A DNA stretch of 21,318 nucleotides from Paraglomus occultum (lineage: Eukaryota; Glomeromycota; Glomeromycetes; Paraglomerales; Paraglomeraceae). This document shows, in pieces, positions 20,955 through 21,318 of this stretch; the first letter of the stretch is position 1, and every line of letters starts with the position of its first letter. The position numbers and the translations under genes were made by a program. The stretch lies in contig CAJVPJ010000589.1 of NCBI GenBank assembly GCA_910592205.1, positions 1-21,318 of the forward strand. Reading direction: 5' to 3'. Below the pieces are notes generated by a model. The model worked only from the letters and a program-made list of their open reading frames with translations, had not been told where the DNA came from and searched no databases.

Positions 20955-21318
20955 TTCATTTTCAGGCTTCAGTTTGTCCAACAGGAAAAAAAAACTTAGT
21001 TATAGTTTACCCGAAGTTGAAACTGTTTGACAAATTTTAATTCGCAACAAGTTTATCATCTACAGTTTCGATGTATTACAGCGTACGAAGCATCTGAATA
21101 TGAATATAAATATAAATAGTCAATAGTAATTACGTGTAGACAATCTATTCATTGTCTACTGACGTTTTTTTTTCATTCTTTTGAGCCATACCGGTCGCGG
21201 TTTATCTTCGAAACGATTTTCTTGATATCTTCAGATGTCGATTGTCGTGTCAACCAATCACGGGAGAGCAGATGATGATCAACACGGTTTGAGATTCAGC
21301 TTAGGCCTTCGAAAGTGC
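20955..21318. other. Right-edge DNA with a possible partial minus-strand coding end
   Basis: On the minus strand 21295-21173 is an open stretch of 40 codons ending in TGA (…RDWLTRQSTSEDIKKIVSKI…), which reads like the C terminus of a protein entering from beyond the window. An in-frame stop at 21296-21298 would need an intron boundary there, and the plus strand is also open. Weak. Confidence 0.15.

Overview
This is a eukaryotic nuclear window, AT-rich, with spliceosomal introns of about 90-230 bp, long low-complexity Asn/Gln coding tracts and remnants of pogo/Tigger-type DNA transposons (a terminal inverted-repeat end at the left edge and a CENP-B-like helix-turn-helix fragment near 18.1 kb). 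Together these suggest an early-diverging filamentous fungus, possibly Mucoromycota/Glomeromycotina. That assignment is an inference and was not tested by any search.

Layout. 1-77: end of a pogo/Tigger-like element. 663-2087 (minus): an unidentified protein with a Gln-rich centre of about 137 residues and a C-terminal domain that looks helical. 2.1-7.9 kb: gene-poor DNA with scattered coding-like scraps, among them a weak multi-exon candidate at 3954-4766. 7.94-14.17 kb (plus): a five-coding-exon gene for a Cid1/Cid13-family nucleotidyltransferase (non-canonical poly(A)/poly(U) polymerase). Its catalytic core is followed by about 1,320 residues of Asn/Gln-rich, probably disordered sequence, all in one 4.6 kb exon. 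14.79-17.14 kb (minus, convergent with the polymerase): a five-exon TFIIB-family gene with an N-terminal zinc ribbon, cyclin-like repeats and a short C-terminal block. It most resembles the TFIIIB subunit BRF2, with BRF1 or TFIIB as alternatives. 17.1-21.3 kb: gene-poor DNA with a Tigger transposase fragment, an ORF pair of doubtful status, a triplicated 19-nt motif and a 125-bp hairpin/promoter-like palindrome.

The two confidently identified genes both act on RNA: one adds nucleotides to RNA 3' ends, and the other would help RNA polymerase III (or II) start transcription. Their convergent arrangement (623 bp between stop codons) does not by itself show a functional link. No tRNA, rRNA, snRNA or CRISPR array was seen. 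Exon boundaries were set by hand from GT/AG sites and reading phase. All junctions in the two main genes keep phase and rebuild family motifs, but they are not backed by transcripts.
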